In this document: positions 47,761 to 61,259 of the stretch, piece by piece | Layout: the number at the start of each line of letters is the position of its first letter | How positions within the stretch are numbered: the stretch's first letter is position 1 | DNA from: Anaeramoeba flamelloides | Lineage: Eukaryota; Metamonada; Anaeramoebidae | Direction of reading: 5' to 3' | Assembly: GCA_027625915.1 (NCBI GenBank) | Contig: JANTQA010000008.1 | Location: 7,433,501-7,497,500, forward strand | DNA: 64,000 nt | Position numbers and translations under genes: made by a program | The notes under the pieces: generated by a model | Seen by the model: only the letters and a program-made list of their open reading frames with translations | Told to the model about the DNA's origin: nothing | Databases searched by the model: none

Positions 47761-50700
47761 ATATATAGGATGTTTCCAAAAAATTGCAGTATTTTATTTT
47801 TTACATTTCATATAATATTATGTTTTTAAGGAGTTCTATTTGTAAATCGGCAATATCAAATTTATAGGGGTATTAAAAATGATTAAATCAAAACCTATTA
47901 TATATATATATATATATATAATATGTTCATCAAAATATTTTTAAAAAATGAAAAAAAATATTTACACTTTTTTTTGTCGAAAACGAGGTATGATAAAAAT
48001 TAAGAAAAATTTTACAATATTTTCTGGATCTATAACATTTTTTTAAACAATAAAATACAGTTATAATTTTTTTCATTCGATTTGTAAATTTGTTGAGATT
48101 AAACAAGTTATGAAAACAATTTTTAAGATTAAAAAGAAAAAAATAATTACCAATTTTCACCCTTAAAAAATATCATATAAAATTTTGATCAGAAATTTTA
48201 ATATCTTTTTTTTAAAGCAATGTAATATAAAACTAACAAACAAATTGGATTATTATAAAGAATCTGTCAATGAATGAATAAAAATTTTGGATATTTTTAA
48301 GATTGATATTAGAATAAAAGTTCAACAAAGATATTTTAAAATAAATTTAACGGCTTTTTTGCGAAATAATTTATGTGTAAACTTATTTTACTTGTGCATT
48401 TTGTCCATAGCATATTTGAAGAGTTCTATACAATCCAGGTTAAATTTTTTATTCACGATTATCATTATAATAATAATAATATTATGAACTCACGATAAAG
48501 TATAAAAAAATCACAATTTTAAGATTAAATAGTGTTAATATATATATATATATATATATATATAATAGAGATAAAATACAACTCATAAAATTTTTCAAAC
48601 TATGGTGATTAAAAATTAATTGAGATTTAGTGATTGATAAATTTTTGGATAAAATTCTCAAAATATAAAAAATAAAAAAAATCGGATTGTAGTAATTTTT
48701 TCGGTTATAGTAGTGAAAAAAATACTGGACATGAAAAAAATCCCTTACACGATTTATAAAGGTTAATATTCGGAAAATTTTAAAATCAAATTGCTGAACA
48801 ATTTCTTTAATTTAAGAATCATATTCTTTTTAAATCGAAACCAATTTTTTGTGATCTCATTAATAAACTTACCTTAAGTTCAAAAAGTAGGGTGTTTCAA
48901 TAAAATACTCAAATAATTATTTGATAACCGTAAGTAGATAAACTTATTTTGAAAAACAATCGCATTTTATAGAGGTTTGTTAGAGTTGGGAAAGAGATAA
49001 TTTTTATTCTTGTTTTTTTGATTGATTGAACAGTGTTTTGAACAAGTGTAATTTAATTAATCATCATTCTAATAAGTGGGTGATTTATAATTTTAAAAGT
49101 TCGATTCTTATAAAAAAGGGATTTGATTTTAAAATATTTGCAATTGTCACATCAATTTTCCTAATATTCAACAATTAAAAATTTTGTAAGGTATTTTTTT
49201 CATTTCAGGTATTTTTTTTCACCACTAATTATTAAAATATTCTACTTGTGATCGGGAAATAGGTTTTGGTTTTTTTTTTTATTATTATTATTGAATAGTT
49301 GTAAATTACACTTCCAATGCTATTATACTTAAATTTCCTTTAGAAATTTAATTTTAAACCCATAGATTTCAAAAAAATCATTTTTGTTTTTATTTTCCTA
49401 AAAATTTGATTTCTTTAATATCATTTTCCTTATCTTTTAGGATATTAAAAAAATCATTAATATATTTTTTTCATTTCGAAAAATACTGCAAATATGATTT
49501 TTTTTCTTTTTTTTTTTTTGTATTGGGCATATATTTATGTTTTTCATATCTGTTTTATCATCATTAATAATAATTGCATTAATAATAATTGAATTAAAAA
49601 AAAATTAAAAAATTATATTTAAAATAGAAACGATTAAAAAAAGTGGCAAAAACAATTACATATAAATATATCAAAAATGAATCAATCTTTGAAATTAATA
49701 TTGATTCCAAATGTAGATCAAATATCATTGAACAAGTAAAAAATGGAGATTTTGAAATTAATATGTTTGATCAAGCAAAGCAAATCGTCTATGTTCATAT
49801 GAATTTAAATTCGTTTGAAGAATTTAAAAAATCAAAGTTATATCAAAATTTTCTAGAAAAGGCACAATCAAGCAAAAGCTATAAATTTAAACCAATCAAA
49901 ACTGCAACGCTAACGGCAAGAGGCTATAATAAAGATTCATTGAACATTGCTTTCAAATTCAAAGGGCGTGCAAGGCCGGGACTAGTTGTCTCTAAGCAAT
50001 TAATATCTACATTAATTGAATTGATTAGTGCGCATTATTCAACTAGTGAAAAAGAAATAAATTTACAATTATTATCTGAATCGATCCCATTTAAAAAATT
50101 TATTGATCAAACTATTGAATTACAAAAAATTAAATTACGATCAATGAACGACCTTGAAAGAAAAATATTTTTTATTAACGTTTATAATGTTTTATTAATG
50201 CATTCAATAATTATCAATGAACTTTCCATTGCATCATTATCTTCATCGTCAACATTGCCAGATTTAAATTTAATTAATAATTTTTTAAAAAATTCAAAAT
50301 ATATAATTGGTGGAATGGCATTTTCTTTAATTGATATTTCGGAAGGGATTTTTTGTAAAACCCAAGAATTGTTAAAGAATTCAAAAAAAAATGGATCATA
50401 TTTTCAAGAAAATGACCAAAGAAATAAATATATTGTGAATTTCGATAAAAGGGTTTTTTTTGCCTTAAATGATCTACAGCTTGGTACCTTTTCTTTATTT
50501 CCTTATGATATCAAAAATATGGATGACCAATTAAATAAAATTACAAAAACCGTTTTAAAATGGCACTCTCATATACTTGAAAAAAGTAAAAAAATTGTTT
50601 TACCAAACGTTTTTAAAAATTATGCTCGATCTTTTGGGAAAAAAAGATTGAAATTTTTAAATTGGATAATACAAAATGTTTTGCCAAATCAAAATACAAG

Positions 50701-50932
50701 CGGATTTTCAATAAAATTTTCAAATTATAACCCTTATTATACTATCACTTTTGATTCAAAATATTCGCAAAGAAAATTCGATACGTTTAATTTTAAAGAA
50801 AAATATCACACAGATAATGATAATAATTTAAAAAATACAACATCAGAAACCAACCATCAAATTTTTACTAGTGAAGTGGATTCTAAATGTTTAACAGAAG
50901 AAATTACCATTAAAATTGAACATGATAACTGA
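47025..50932 (+). CDS. RGS domain plus DUF547 protein, at least three exons, 5' end not found
   Basis: Exons 47025-47104, 47249-47663 and 49628-50932 join in phase (CT|A, AAA|AAA) with donors GTAAGA and GTAAGA and give 599 residues. A Ser/Asn/Lys-rich linker comes first. The RGS domain spans the last join: IETIDSLFSIPIAIEYFKEF, ENLLFYLDVVNFK in exon 2, then YKYIKNESIFEINIDSKCR and FDQAKQIVYVHMN in exon 3. DUF547 follows: LERKIFFINVYNVLLMHS, IIGGMAFSLIDISEGIF, VFFALNDLQLGTFSLFPYD. RGS domains speed GTP hydrolysis by G-alpha subunits; the biochemical role of DUF547 is unknown. The second intron (1964 bp) holds an M3 element and several TA runs. The protein likely has more N-terminal sequence, perhaps PAS-like. 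Confidence 0.82.
47709..48563. repeat. three (TA)n microsatellites in the RGS gene intron
   Basis: TA runs at about 47709-47757, 47899-47921 and 48538-48563, all inside the intron between exons 2 and 3. They are separated by non-coding AT-rich sequence. Confidence 0.9.
48708..49227 (+). mobile_element. TA-type MITE, family M3 copy 2 (RGS gene intron)
   Basis: 520 bp. Left end TAGTAGTGAAAAAAATACTG, right-end inverse TAGTGGTGAAAAAAAATACC, long inverted repeats inward, TA before the left end. Interior aligns with 24882-25392 in the same orientation, at roughly 85% by eye in the best stretch. Confidence 0.82.
49290..49390 (-). repeat. worn fragment of repeat R1
   Basis: Retains only the conserved R1 end in altered form (GTAAATTACACTTCCAATGC, then AAATTTCCTTTAGAAATTTA). 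Confidence 0.4.
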
Positions 50933-51352
50933 TTAAAATGGTAGTAAACGCATACAAAGCATCGATATACCAAGTATTTTGAATGTAGATATGAATGGTG
51001 GGATAGAAATAAACAAAATGTACACCTCTCAAAAGAAAATTTATTAAATTTGTTTAGAATGTATGTGTATATGGAGATATGTTGTATGTATGTATTATTT
51101 AGTTTATTTAATGATGAATAAATTATTAATGAAATGTAACTTCAAACAAATTAATATTTTTTATGAATTAATATCATCTGTAAATTAAATTTTTTTTTTT
51201 TTTTCTTTTTTTCATAACTTTAAAACTTAATGGTTAATAAAATAAAAATAAATAAAAAAAATTATAAGATTCGAAAGAAATCAAATAAAAAATCGATTAA
51301 ATTATTCATTAAACATTTAAAAATAATAAATACAATTTTTTTTTTTTTGATT
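50933..51352. other. region downstream of the RGS-DUF547 gene
   Basis: AT-rich, presumed 3' UTR and spacer. No repeat or frame recognised. Confidence 0.4.
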
Positions 51353-51878
51353 TAAAAACCATTTTCCAGTCAAAGGATAACAGTTACAATGGGTGAATTA
51401 CATGTGTTAAATAGTTTGAATGGATATTAGAAGAAAATTTTTATTTTGGAAATTTCAAAATTTCAAACATAAAAATCATTTTTTCATATTTTGATTTTTT
51501 TTGGATTTTTTTTTTGATAAATTTTTTTTTTTTATTGTAAGATTCTATAGCCACTCAGTAAAAAAGGTATTATTCTAATGTTATTAAAAAATTGTAAAAA
51601 TGATTTTAGAGAAATAATATTTATTTCGATTGGGATTTTATTCTTATCTTGAGTTGACAGATCAAAATGAACATGTTGGTTTTTTTCAATGGTTACACCA
51701 AAGGATTTCTATTTTTAAGAAAATCTATTGATTTATTAGTTTTATTTCAGACATGTGTCAACAATTCTTTGGTGTGTATTGTTCTCTTTATTTTCTTATT
51801 TGTTCTTCAAATGTCAATTATAAAAAATAATTGATATTTGGAAAGTTTTTTCAACCTCTTAACTAGAGACAAAGTTTA
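51353..51878 (+). mobile_element. MITE family R6, copy 2
   Basis: About 526 bp. Left end contains CATTTTCCAGTCAAAGGATA, right-end inverse CTAAACTTTGTCTCTAGTTA. Interior shares GATCAAAATGAACATG and CAACAATTCTTTGGTGTGTA with 40226-40752. Confidence 0.68.
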
Positions 51879-52844
51879 GCTCAACTTGAAACTTATAAAA
51901 TAATTTGAAAACAATTTTCAATAGAATGAATTCTATTGTATAAGTCGGTAAAAAAATAAAAACAATAAACAAAGAGAAAAAAGTGATATAAATATTTCAA
52001 AAAATCAAAATTATTTAAAAAATTGGCAAGAATGGGGTATTTTTTTTCTTTTAATTTTTTGAACCAATACAAAAAACCTAAATTCTTGATAAAAATGTTC
52101 TTAAAAACACTTAAAATAAATTAAATAAAAGATATAAATAAATGATCGATAATATTCATCTTTCAACAAAAATTACCTTTATTTAATAACAGTCGGAAGT
52201 TTTTATATGATCACACAAAATAATAAAAATGAATTAAGAAATTAATGGTTTCAAATGATCTTAATAAACAATTATTGTTTATTTCTTCAGTACTTTAATA
52301 TGCTGAAAATGAATATTTGTATTGTTTGAAATATTAATATCATAATTTTGAAATCTTGTATTTAGTAACAATATACGAAAAAAAAATTAGTAGCGTGAAC
52401 AAAATATTCCTAGGGAATTCAAATTGTTCTAGAGAATAATTCTTAACCACAATTTTTATTTTAATATTTTATTTAAAATGATAGGGTATAAAATTTTAAT
52501 GTAATTATGCTGTTTTCATAATATAATTTAAGAGCTAATTTGTGAATCTTAACATACAATCCAGAATTGTATTATTATGGAAAGTTTGTAAAATCTTGTT
52601 ATAATCTATTTTTATTGATTTGAATTTTTTTCACTGAAAAAATATAAACAAAAATAGTGTTTTTCATTAAAGTTTAACTATTTATTTTTTTATTATTATT
52701 TTGAATGGATGTAATTAATTTCCTCTTACAGCCTTTTGTTTTTTTTTAATTTGAGAAATTAAAAGAAAATTTCAGAAATTTTGTTTTTACTACTCAAATT
52801 ACAAAAAAAAAAAAAACTACGTTAGCCCTTTCAGAATTCGAAAG
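51879..52844. other. AT-rich spacer, nothing recognised
   Basis: No supported frame or repeat family. Confidence 0.4.
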
Positions 52845-52990
52845 TATTGGATAAAATCTTTGATTTTTCTCCATTCCTTTACATTCTGGAAAAGTGCTAT
52901 TAGGTTTTCTTGAGTTTTCTGTTTATTGAAAAATCAATTGAATTTGCAAATAAACAGAAAACTTCAAGAAAAGCTAGGCAATTTAGGGGA
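52845..52990. repeat. compact hairpin repeat (family R7)
   Basis: The shortest R7 copy: flank block (GGATAAAATCTTTGATTTTT), then TTTTCTTGAGTTTTCTGTTT and its near-exact inverse AAACAGAAAACTTCAAGAAA around a 20-base loop. Confidence 0.65.
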
Positions 52991-52999
52991 CTTGACTAC

Positions 53000-53790
53000 A
53001 CGACTGTTGTTTATATTGTTATTATATCAATGATTTTTAAATATTCTTGTCCTTTCCATCCAGAACTATTTATTATTAAGTCTACTCTTAATTTATTGTG
53101 ATTCAAATTTAGACGTATTAAGCTTTCTATATTCCAATAAACATTTTTGTTGTATTTTTTTGAAAAGTATAAATTTTTTTGATCTGTGTTCAAAAACGAG
53201 TATTTCTAATTTCTTTTTGAATTTAAATCTTCTTTTATACCTCTCAAAATCCTTACTTGGTCTATTTTTGCTTCAGTTTTATAGATTATTAGTGGATTTT
53301 ATGTATTAATTTTTAAAAAAATTGTGACTTTTTTATTTACCCAAACACCTATCGCGTTGAAATATTTTTGATTTAAATTAAAAATTACTCTGTCATTAAA
53401 TAGTTGGCTTGTGTTTATCGATTAAAACATTTATAATTTTGCTCGATGGGCTAATTTTTCCTTGATTAAAAATCATTTAGATTAGTTTAAAATTTTCTTT
53501 TCCTTTTTTGAAGTTTTTTTGTAAATGTTTCTCTTTTTCAAACCAAATTCCTAAATACTTAATTCCAGATAATTGATTTGATTTGTAAGTTTTATCAATA
53601 TTGGATTAATTCCAAATTTTTGGATAATTTTATAAATTAATGTTTTTTTTGTCAATTTCTGGAATGGGCAATTCCATTATTAAAATTAAGTCCTCTTCAA
53701 ACATTTGAACATATTGAACAAAGTCTTTTATTTTTTCCAAAAAATTTAAAAATTTATGATTTTAAAAATAAATATAAATTATGCAGAAAA
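53000..53790 (-). mobile_element. decayed LINE-like (non-LTR) reverse transcriptase remnant
   Basis: The minus strand, read in more than one frame, gives an order typical of LINE reverse transcriptase: a palm-like EDLILI segment near 53690 (with FEED where YADD is expected), then GIKYLGIWFEKEKHLQKNFK near 53510-53570, then a Lys/Asn-rich C-terminal part that includes a 60-codon frame at 53011-53193. Several stops and frame changes show that it is dead. No target duplication or poly-A tail was identified. LINE rather than another reverse-transcriptase class is inferred from the KYLGIWF motif. Confidence 0.5.
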
Positions 53791-54818
53791 ATTTTTTAAA
53801 TAATATTTAAGACTCTAGGAACTTATTGTTGATTTTGTCCTTACTTTATGAGTAACTTGCAACTCATAAAGTATATTGTAAAATTGTTCATCTTTATATT
53901 AGCAAAAGTTACAATTCAAGTTAATAAAAAAAAAAATAAAATAAAAGTATCCTTATTACAAAAAATTCAAACTTAAAAAAAAACGTTGAAAAAGCATTCA
54001 CAATTCCAAAACAAAACAAAAATTCCAAGGATCTCTATTTAAAATTTTCAATTAAAAAAAAAGCAATCACGACTTCTATTTGATAAAAGAAATTCAAAAG
54101 GATTCCCAATTCCTAAAAAATCCAAGAATAAAAAATAAAAAAAAACTTTTTTATTTTATATTTTCAAATGCTCAAATATCTTTAAATTGAAACAAATTGT
54201 TTTTTTTTACAAGTACGCAATCAATTTAATTTGATTTAATCTAATTTATGATTATTTTGTAACACTCTCAAATTTGACAGGATAAGGATTTTTTAACATT
54301 CTAGAGATAAAAATTACTTATTGGAAAATAAAAGCAAATAAAAAAAAAATCTTAGAGATCTCAAAAAGTGACAAAGAAGACATTTTAAAAAAAAAATACA
54401 CAGTTGTTTTCAAAATGATAATTTATAACCATTCAAATCGGAACTTGAGTGTAACTCTTCTAGCACTTTTTTCAGTAAAAAATATTATTGTTTTTCTTTG
54501 TTGATTTTTGACATCGATCGTACAATACATGTCGAATTGTTTTTTATTAGAATTAGGCACTCTTATAAAATTACAAAAATTTTTTTTACAATTTCAAAAA
54601 ATTATTTTTCACCATAATTACCAGACCCTTAATTAAATATCTTCAAATTCAGAATTAATAAAAAAAAACAAACAAACAAAAAAATTAATGTAAGAAACTA
54701 TTTGATGATTAAAATTTTATTTTTCAAAACTAACTTATCATTTCTATGAATCTATAAAAAAAAATTAAATTATTAGTGATTTGATAAACATTAATAATAA
54801 TAAAACTAAAATAATATT
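53791..54818. other. spacer downstream of the giant gene
   Basis: AT-rich. Contains the weak repeat near 54450-54640 that resembles 40830-41010. Nothing else recognised. Confidence 0.4.
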
Positions 54819-57800
54819 TTAATTAAAATTTTGGAATTTCATTTTTTCATTTCTTTTACTTTTCTGAAATTTCTTTCTTTTTGCAGTTGTGACAACTTGA
54901 GCAAAATGAATTTTTTCGTCATTGGAAAAAAATTTAAGGTTATATTCATTACTATTTGAATATAATCTACTTAACAATTGTTTTTCTCTATTAAACATTA
55001 TTCTAATTTTATCCAAATCCGTTAAAATGATTTCATTTTTAAATAAATATCCTGCCAAAATAATTATTAATTTTTGTAAATCTATTATTATTGATCCCTG
55101 TGAAATAATCTCTTCGTTTCTATTTAAATACTGTACATCGATAACTCTAATCTGTGCCTCTTCTATTAATTTTGTCGAAATTACATTTTCATCGATATCC
55201 AAATCAGTATTTTTTGAATTGTTCTCTAATTGTATTTTGTTTCCATTATCTTTCTGTGAATTTTTTTCGAACTCTTCCTTCTTCGGCAATAAGAATATTT
55301 TTTCTTTTTTCTTGTTTTCATTTCTCTCTATATTATTATTATTTGAAGTATAAATATTAACAATGTTATTCTTTTGATTTTCAATATGATTGGTATTATC
55401 CCTATTAAGATCTTGTGTTAAATTAAGATCTTTGATACCTTTCTTTAGATAATATTCTTGTAATTTTTTTTTACGTTTCCTTTTTTGCTTATCTTCCATT
55501 TTTTGAAGTAAAGATTTCATTTTATGGAAAGCGGAAATAAATTCTTGTGATTTTATATCTGATTCAATTAAAAAAATGAAATCAATATTTTCTAAATTAC
55601 AGATTCTATAAATGCCTTTCCTCTCGCCGGCTGTACTTAAAATTAATTCGTCGATTTCTTTAATAAAAAGTGGTTTATTTAAAATTGAAAATTCATGAAA
55701 TATTATTGTTTGTTTCGAAAATTGGAAAATGATATTGCCATTTTGAATCTCATTAAAATTATTATCGAGTTTAATAACTTGAAAGTGTTGATCTTTTAAA
55801 ATTTGATTTTTTTTCTTTAATTTTATGAGCTTAATATCGCCATCATCATCATCACCATCATGATCGTCGTCATCATCATGATCATATTTATTATTCATAT
55901 TAATATTCCCATGATTGTTATTCAGATCATTGTTGATATCATTGCTATCGATATCTAAATTACTATCAAAATCCTCACTAGCACTGACACTGATACTAAC
56001 ACTGCTGGTATCACTCTCATTATCGTTATCATTATCATCGTCAAATTTATTTTTAGTCTTATTAATAAATGAAAAAGATTTTTTATTTTTTTTTTGATAA
56101 TACATTTTTACATTTTCTAATATATTTTGAAAATGATCCCATTTTTTGGATTTCCCAAAAATAGATAACCAATTAACCATTTGCAAAAATTCTTCTCTTA
56201 AAATAGAGTCTTCAAATCGAATAAAAATTTGCAATTGTTTTTCAAAAAAAAAATAACATTCTCGGGGATGATTTGGATTTAGAAAAATTTCTGATTTATT
56301 ATAATCTAAGATAGCCTGGATGGAATTGGCAATTACCTTAATATACTTTCTAGTTAATTTTAATTGAACTATTCCTTGTTGTTCCAAGGGTTTCCCCCAT
56401 GAAAGTGTCGGTTGATATCGAATTCCAGAAATATAATAGGTGGGATCAATTAATTTTTTATATTGGCCAAATTTCCAAATGAAATTTGGTTTTTGAATTG
56501 GATTGTTAAATGAAATTAAATATACTCTATGTAAAGCCTTTTTTTTGTTTTTTGTTTTTTTGAGAATTAATTTTAATAACTTTGATTTAATAATTGAAAA
56601 TTCAATCGTAAAATTAATCAATTTTGAAACAATTATTTTTTGTCGGCCCGACATTGTAATTATAATTTTTGTTGGTTGTAAACTTAATATACCATCAATG
56701 CCAGTTTTTTTAAAATTTGTAAAATTATGCAGGGATATTTGATAATTATCAAAATTTTCCAAATTATTGTTAATCTTTTTGTTTCCATAATGATTTAATA
56801 AATTTTTATTAAACAATATTGGATTTTTTAATCTTTTAGATTTTAACGAAATAAATTTATAATATTTAATAAATTTTTTTTTGTTATTAATGTTTTCAAA
56901 ATTAAAATTTAATTTTTTTTTTAATTCCTTTAATTGGATACTAATTAAATTCGATTTCTCAAATAAAAAAAATAATTTTGAATTTTCTGTAGAATATCGA
57001 TAAAATTTGCTTTTGACAATATTGTTCTTATTAATATTACTTTTTATATATGAAATGTAATTTTTTGTTAAATAAATATGATAATTATTATTTTTTTCAA
57101 ATTGCTTCTTCTTTTTATTCTTCTTTTGATTCTTCTTCTGAACATTATTATTATTATTATTATTACTATTATTATTATTATTATTTTTATTCTGCATTAA
57201 ATTATTATAACAATTAAAATTGATTATATCACATTTTTTTATTGGGCCATTATTCGCTATCGAAAAAAATCTATTTTGTTGATTTAAAAAGGTTTTGATA
57301 AACTGATTTGCATGGTATTGTGAAGAAAACAAAAAATTCAAATTTCCACAGCCATTGCCAAATAATATTCTAACGTATCCATCATTGAGTTTAAAATTAA
57401 TGTTTCCAGGTAAATAATCTAAATATAAGGAAATTAATTTTGTGTTGACTCTAAATCCATTTTTTTGAATAACAATTTTCGCTTTATTTCTTGAACTATT
57501 ACCATCAATAACGATACACGAAAAAACCGTTATTTGTTCGTTTATTGTTTTTAATAGGATACTTTTAAATTTTTTGAAATTAAAAATAAATTCTTGTTTT
57601 TTTTCCTTCGTTTCAAATCTTAAATTAATAAAAATATTCTCATCTAAAACAAATCTAATAAATAAAGGATCCATATTTATATTATTTGCATGAATAGTAG
57701 AATATTGCGAATAAATTCTTTTCATATTATTAATTTTTAAATTTGTATGAAAAATTAATTCAAAATGATCGTAAAATAATTTTATTTTAATTTTCCCAAT

Positions 57801-60492
57801 AAGCTCCTCAATGGAATTAAATAAACTTGCATCAAATATTAATACAGTGCTGCTTTTCGGTTTTAATTGCTTATTCATAGTTTTTGAAATTGTTTTGGAA
57901 TATTTTATATTTTTTAAATTTTTATAATAATCATTTCCAAAATCATCATTATCATGTTTAGTATTATTCGTATTTCCATGATTATAATGCCTATTGTTAT
58001 TGGGTTTTTTTTGTTTAATTCTAGGATTAATAGTTTTATTATAATTGAGAATAAACGGTTTTTTATTTTTTCTTAAATAATATGAATTGATATATTTATC
58101 ATAATCAAAATAGGATTCTTTAGTGGCAGAATGTTTGATTCTTGTATATATTTTTTGTGGGGATAATATTTTGATGTTTTGACGGAAAAATTTTTTTTTT
58201 TTAATTTTGTTTTTCCCTTGTTGACTCACAAATAATTTTTGAAAGCATAAAAAGGTATTAACAAATAAATCTCTTTCCATTACATTTTTAAATTTTAAAA
58301 TAATTTTGTTATTGATCGAAAAGGAAATTAATAATAACTTTAGTCTTTGTGGGTGTAAAAATATTTTTTGATTTATAGAATATTGTTTATTTATTATTAT
58401 ACCATCACTAGCATTATTGGGGGTGGCAATAGTCATGTCATTATTATTGCTATTGTTAATACTATTATTACTACGATTGTTTTGTTTTTTTTTAATAATT
58501 ATTGAGTTTTTATTCAAAATGCATGTCATTGAAATTATAGCATTTTTCACTTTTTTAAAAGAATTTGAAATCGAAATTGTTTTTAAGAGATTAATATTAA
58601 AGACCTTTTCTCCTTTTTTCAAAATTGTTTCAATTAAATGATTAATATTTTGATCGAATTTTGTTTTTTTTTCTTCTCTAAAAAATAATTGAGAGAGTGT
58701 TGCAAAGGATAAAGAATAAGGCAATAATAAATTTGATTGGAAAATTGGTGAAATTTTATTTAAATCAAATAATCCAAAATAATTTACTTGTTGAATATCC
58801 ATTGATTTGTTCGTATTATTTTCCCTTCTATTGCTTTCATTGTTATTTAAATTTTTTTTTAATGTAATTTTTATTTTGTGATGATCTTCTTCATATAATT
58901 TACTCCAGAATTGAATGCTCTCTTCTTTTATTGGTTTATTAGTATATATTTTTTCTTTTAATTTTTTTGTCTCAAATATATTTAAAGTGTTTGAATGCTT
59001 AATGTGTTCTTGATTTAGTTCTTTAAATATTTTTGATTTGTCGTTTTTTTTTTTTTTTTCATATTCAAATCCTTTATTTTGAATTTTGATTTCATTTGTA
59101 TTAATATTATTTTTATTTTTAATATTATTTTGATTTTTAAAATTGTTTTTATTAAAAAATAAATTATTCTCATGATATTCGTTTGATTTATGATTATCCA
59201 ACTTTTGCTTATTTATTTGTTTTTTATGAATTAATTGTTTTTTTGAGAATTCAATTATACATCTTTGAATTAATTTACAATAAAGTGAATTATTACATTT
59301 AATCCACAGCATGTTAATCAAATCCAACGATTTTATCAATCTTATTTCAAAATTATTAATTTTATTTTTATTAATATAAATTTCGAAATTGGTTTCATCT
59401 TCCCAATAAATCGTTAAAGATTCAAATGTTTGTTTAGTATTTGGAGAAATCACTAAACAATTATGATCAAGTCTTAAAAATGCTTCCACATATTTTAATT
59501 CTTTATGATCATAAACTTTTATATTAAAATTTGCTGTGCCCTGGACTAAACACCTTTTTGCCAGTGAATTAACTTCAAAATTTATTCCAAAAATGTTTCC
59601 TTCAAAATTATGTGTTTCAACAAAGTCTCCATAATATGTATTAAACATTAAAAATGTTTGATAAATTTCTATTTGTCGTTTTTGATTTGAAACTAAAAAT
59701 CGAAAGGTTTTTAATTTCGAATTATTATGTTTTTGTAAATGATTTTTATTATTATGTTTATTCTTATGTTTTGAGTTTAAAATATAATTTGGTATTGTAA
59801 TAATTAAAATATATTTAGTTTGTCCTTGATCGTTATTATAATTGGAAATTATTTTTTTCATTTGAATATTTGGTTTTTGATGGTATCTTCGACTTATAAT
59901 TATTTCTCTTTCTAATGCAATTGTTAATTTTGATATTTCAAAAGTTAAAACGCCTTTACATATTTGTTTATTATCGGAATTTATTTCAATAATATCAAAT
60001 TTTTTAAGTCCATTAATAAAGTTGTTTTCAATCAATAATTCTAATGAATTAAAATTACAGTCAAATCGTTTCTGAGAATTAAATGGAGAATTGATCTTAT
60101 TTTCTTGCTTTTCTTTCTTTGTTTCTTTTTCGTTTTTTTTTTCTTGTTCTTGTTCTTGTTCTTGTTCTTTTTCATCTAGTTTTTTTTCATAAGAAAGTAA
60201 AATTGGAAACTGGAAATTTTTTTTCTTTAATAAATTTGCTTTTATTATTTTTAAATGAAAATCCTTTTCAATTTTTATTTTTTCTTGTTTTTTTTGATTT
60301 GGATCAAGATTACTAATTTTTGGAAAATTTTTATTTTTTTCGGCAAATTCTGCAATAGAATAAATTAAACGAATGATTTTATGGTTTTTTCTTGAATTTA
60401 AAAACTGTTTTGGTTCAAAAAATTTTGTTTTTGGAATTCCATTTTCTATACACCATTTAAAAATTAATTTTAAATTTTTTTTAGAAGTTTGT
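54819..60492 (-). CDS. giant protein: calponin-homology domain end plus about ten PH-like repeats, 5' end not found
   Basis: One open frame of about 1890 codons runs from a likely acceptor (AAATAG at 60493) to the stop at 54819. It begins with what reads as the second half of a calponin-homology domain (NLKLIFKWCIENGIPKTKFF, EPKQFLNSRKNHKIIRLIYS, IAEFA), then a Lys/Glu/Gln linker. After it come about ten units of roughly 90-110 residues with a common plan: a Gly-led strand pair, an alternating hydrophobic strand, a late FxF or FLF strand and a C-terminal helix with aromatic residues. Clear examples: GVLTFEISKLTIALEREIII, GIVQLKLTRKYIKVIANSIQ, GNIIFQFSKQTIIFHEFSIL, GSIIIDLQKLIIILAGYLF. This is the outline of PH-like folds. 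Asn-rich and Asp-rich linkers separate some units. CH domains bind actin or microtubules and PH folds bind lipids or proteins, so a membrane-cytoskeleton scaffold is plausible. Upstream exons remain unidentified. Confidence 0.8.
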
Positions 60493-61259
60493 CTATTTGT
60501 GTTAAAAATAAAAAAAAAATATAAAATAATTTTTTAAAAATAAAAAAAAGTGAAAAATCAAAATTTAATGTTTTTAATTGTTTTTAATCTAAAACAAATA
60601 TTTTTTTATTTTTTTTTTGTAAAGAATGAAATATTCTGTAGTCTGTTTTTTTTCTTTTTTGTTTAGATAAATTAATTTCGATAAATTTGTGAAAAGTTTA
60701 GATTGCTACAGGTAACTAATTTTTCAATTTCCATTCAAATAGAAGAATTCTTTTAAAAAAAAGAGTATTCATTTATCATTTTTTTATATTTTTTATATTA
60801 TTATTTTTCCTTTTTTGCTTTTTTCTTTTTCAAATGTAAAAATTGTTTTTGTTTTTGAAAAACATTCTGGTTTAAAAAAGGGTTATTATTCAAACAATCT
60901 TTTGGGATCTAAGCATTGTTGTTTTGTTTTTACTCTACTGAAAAATGTTTCATGTAATTATAGACTTTTTTCATCAAAGAATTTTTTTAAAAAACAAAAA
61001 GCGATATTAATTGGTTTGAAATTTTTTTAATGAAATGGAAAAGATTGATGTCAAAAGAACAAATTAGAGAAAAAAAATGACTAAAGATAAATATTTTTCC
61101 CTGTTTCTCGATATTAAACTTAAAAGTGTTATTGTTTGATGTATTATATGTTTTTAAGTGTTTGTTTGAGGTAGCGTGGGGATACATAGGCTTTTTTTGA
61201 TAATCTATGTTTTTCTTTTGAAAATCTATCATTTTTTTAATCAAAACAAAATTTAAAAA
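60493..61259. other. spacer or intron upstream of the giant gene
   Basis: Should contain the exon(s) for the first half of the calponin-homology domain, but none could be recognised. Short frames on both strands (60815-61030, 60987-61244) have no support. Confidence 0.35.

Noticed and set aside
54922-55353. Plus-strand 143-codon frame
   Set aside because: Antisense to the last PH-like unit of the giant gene; its composition is a mirror of Asn/Lys/Glu codons.
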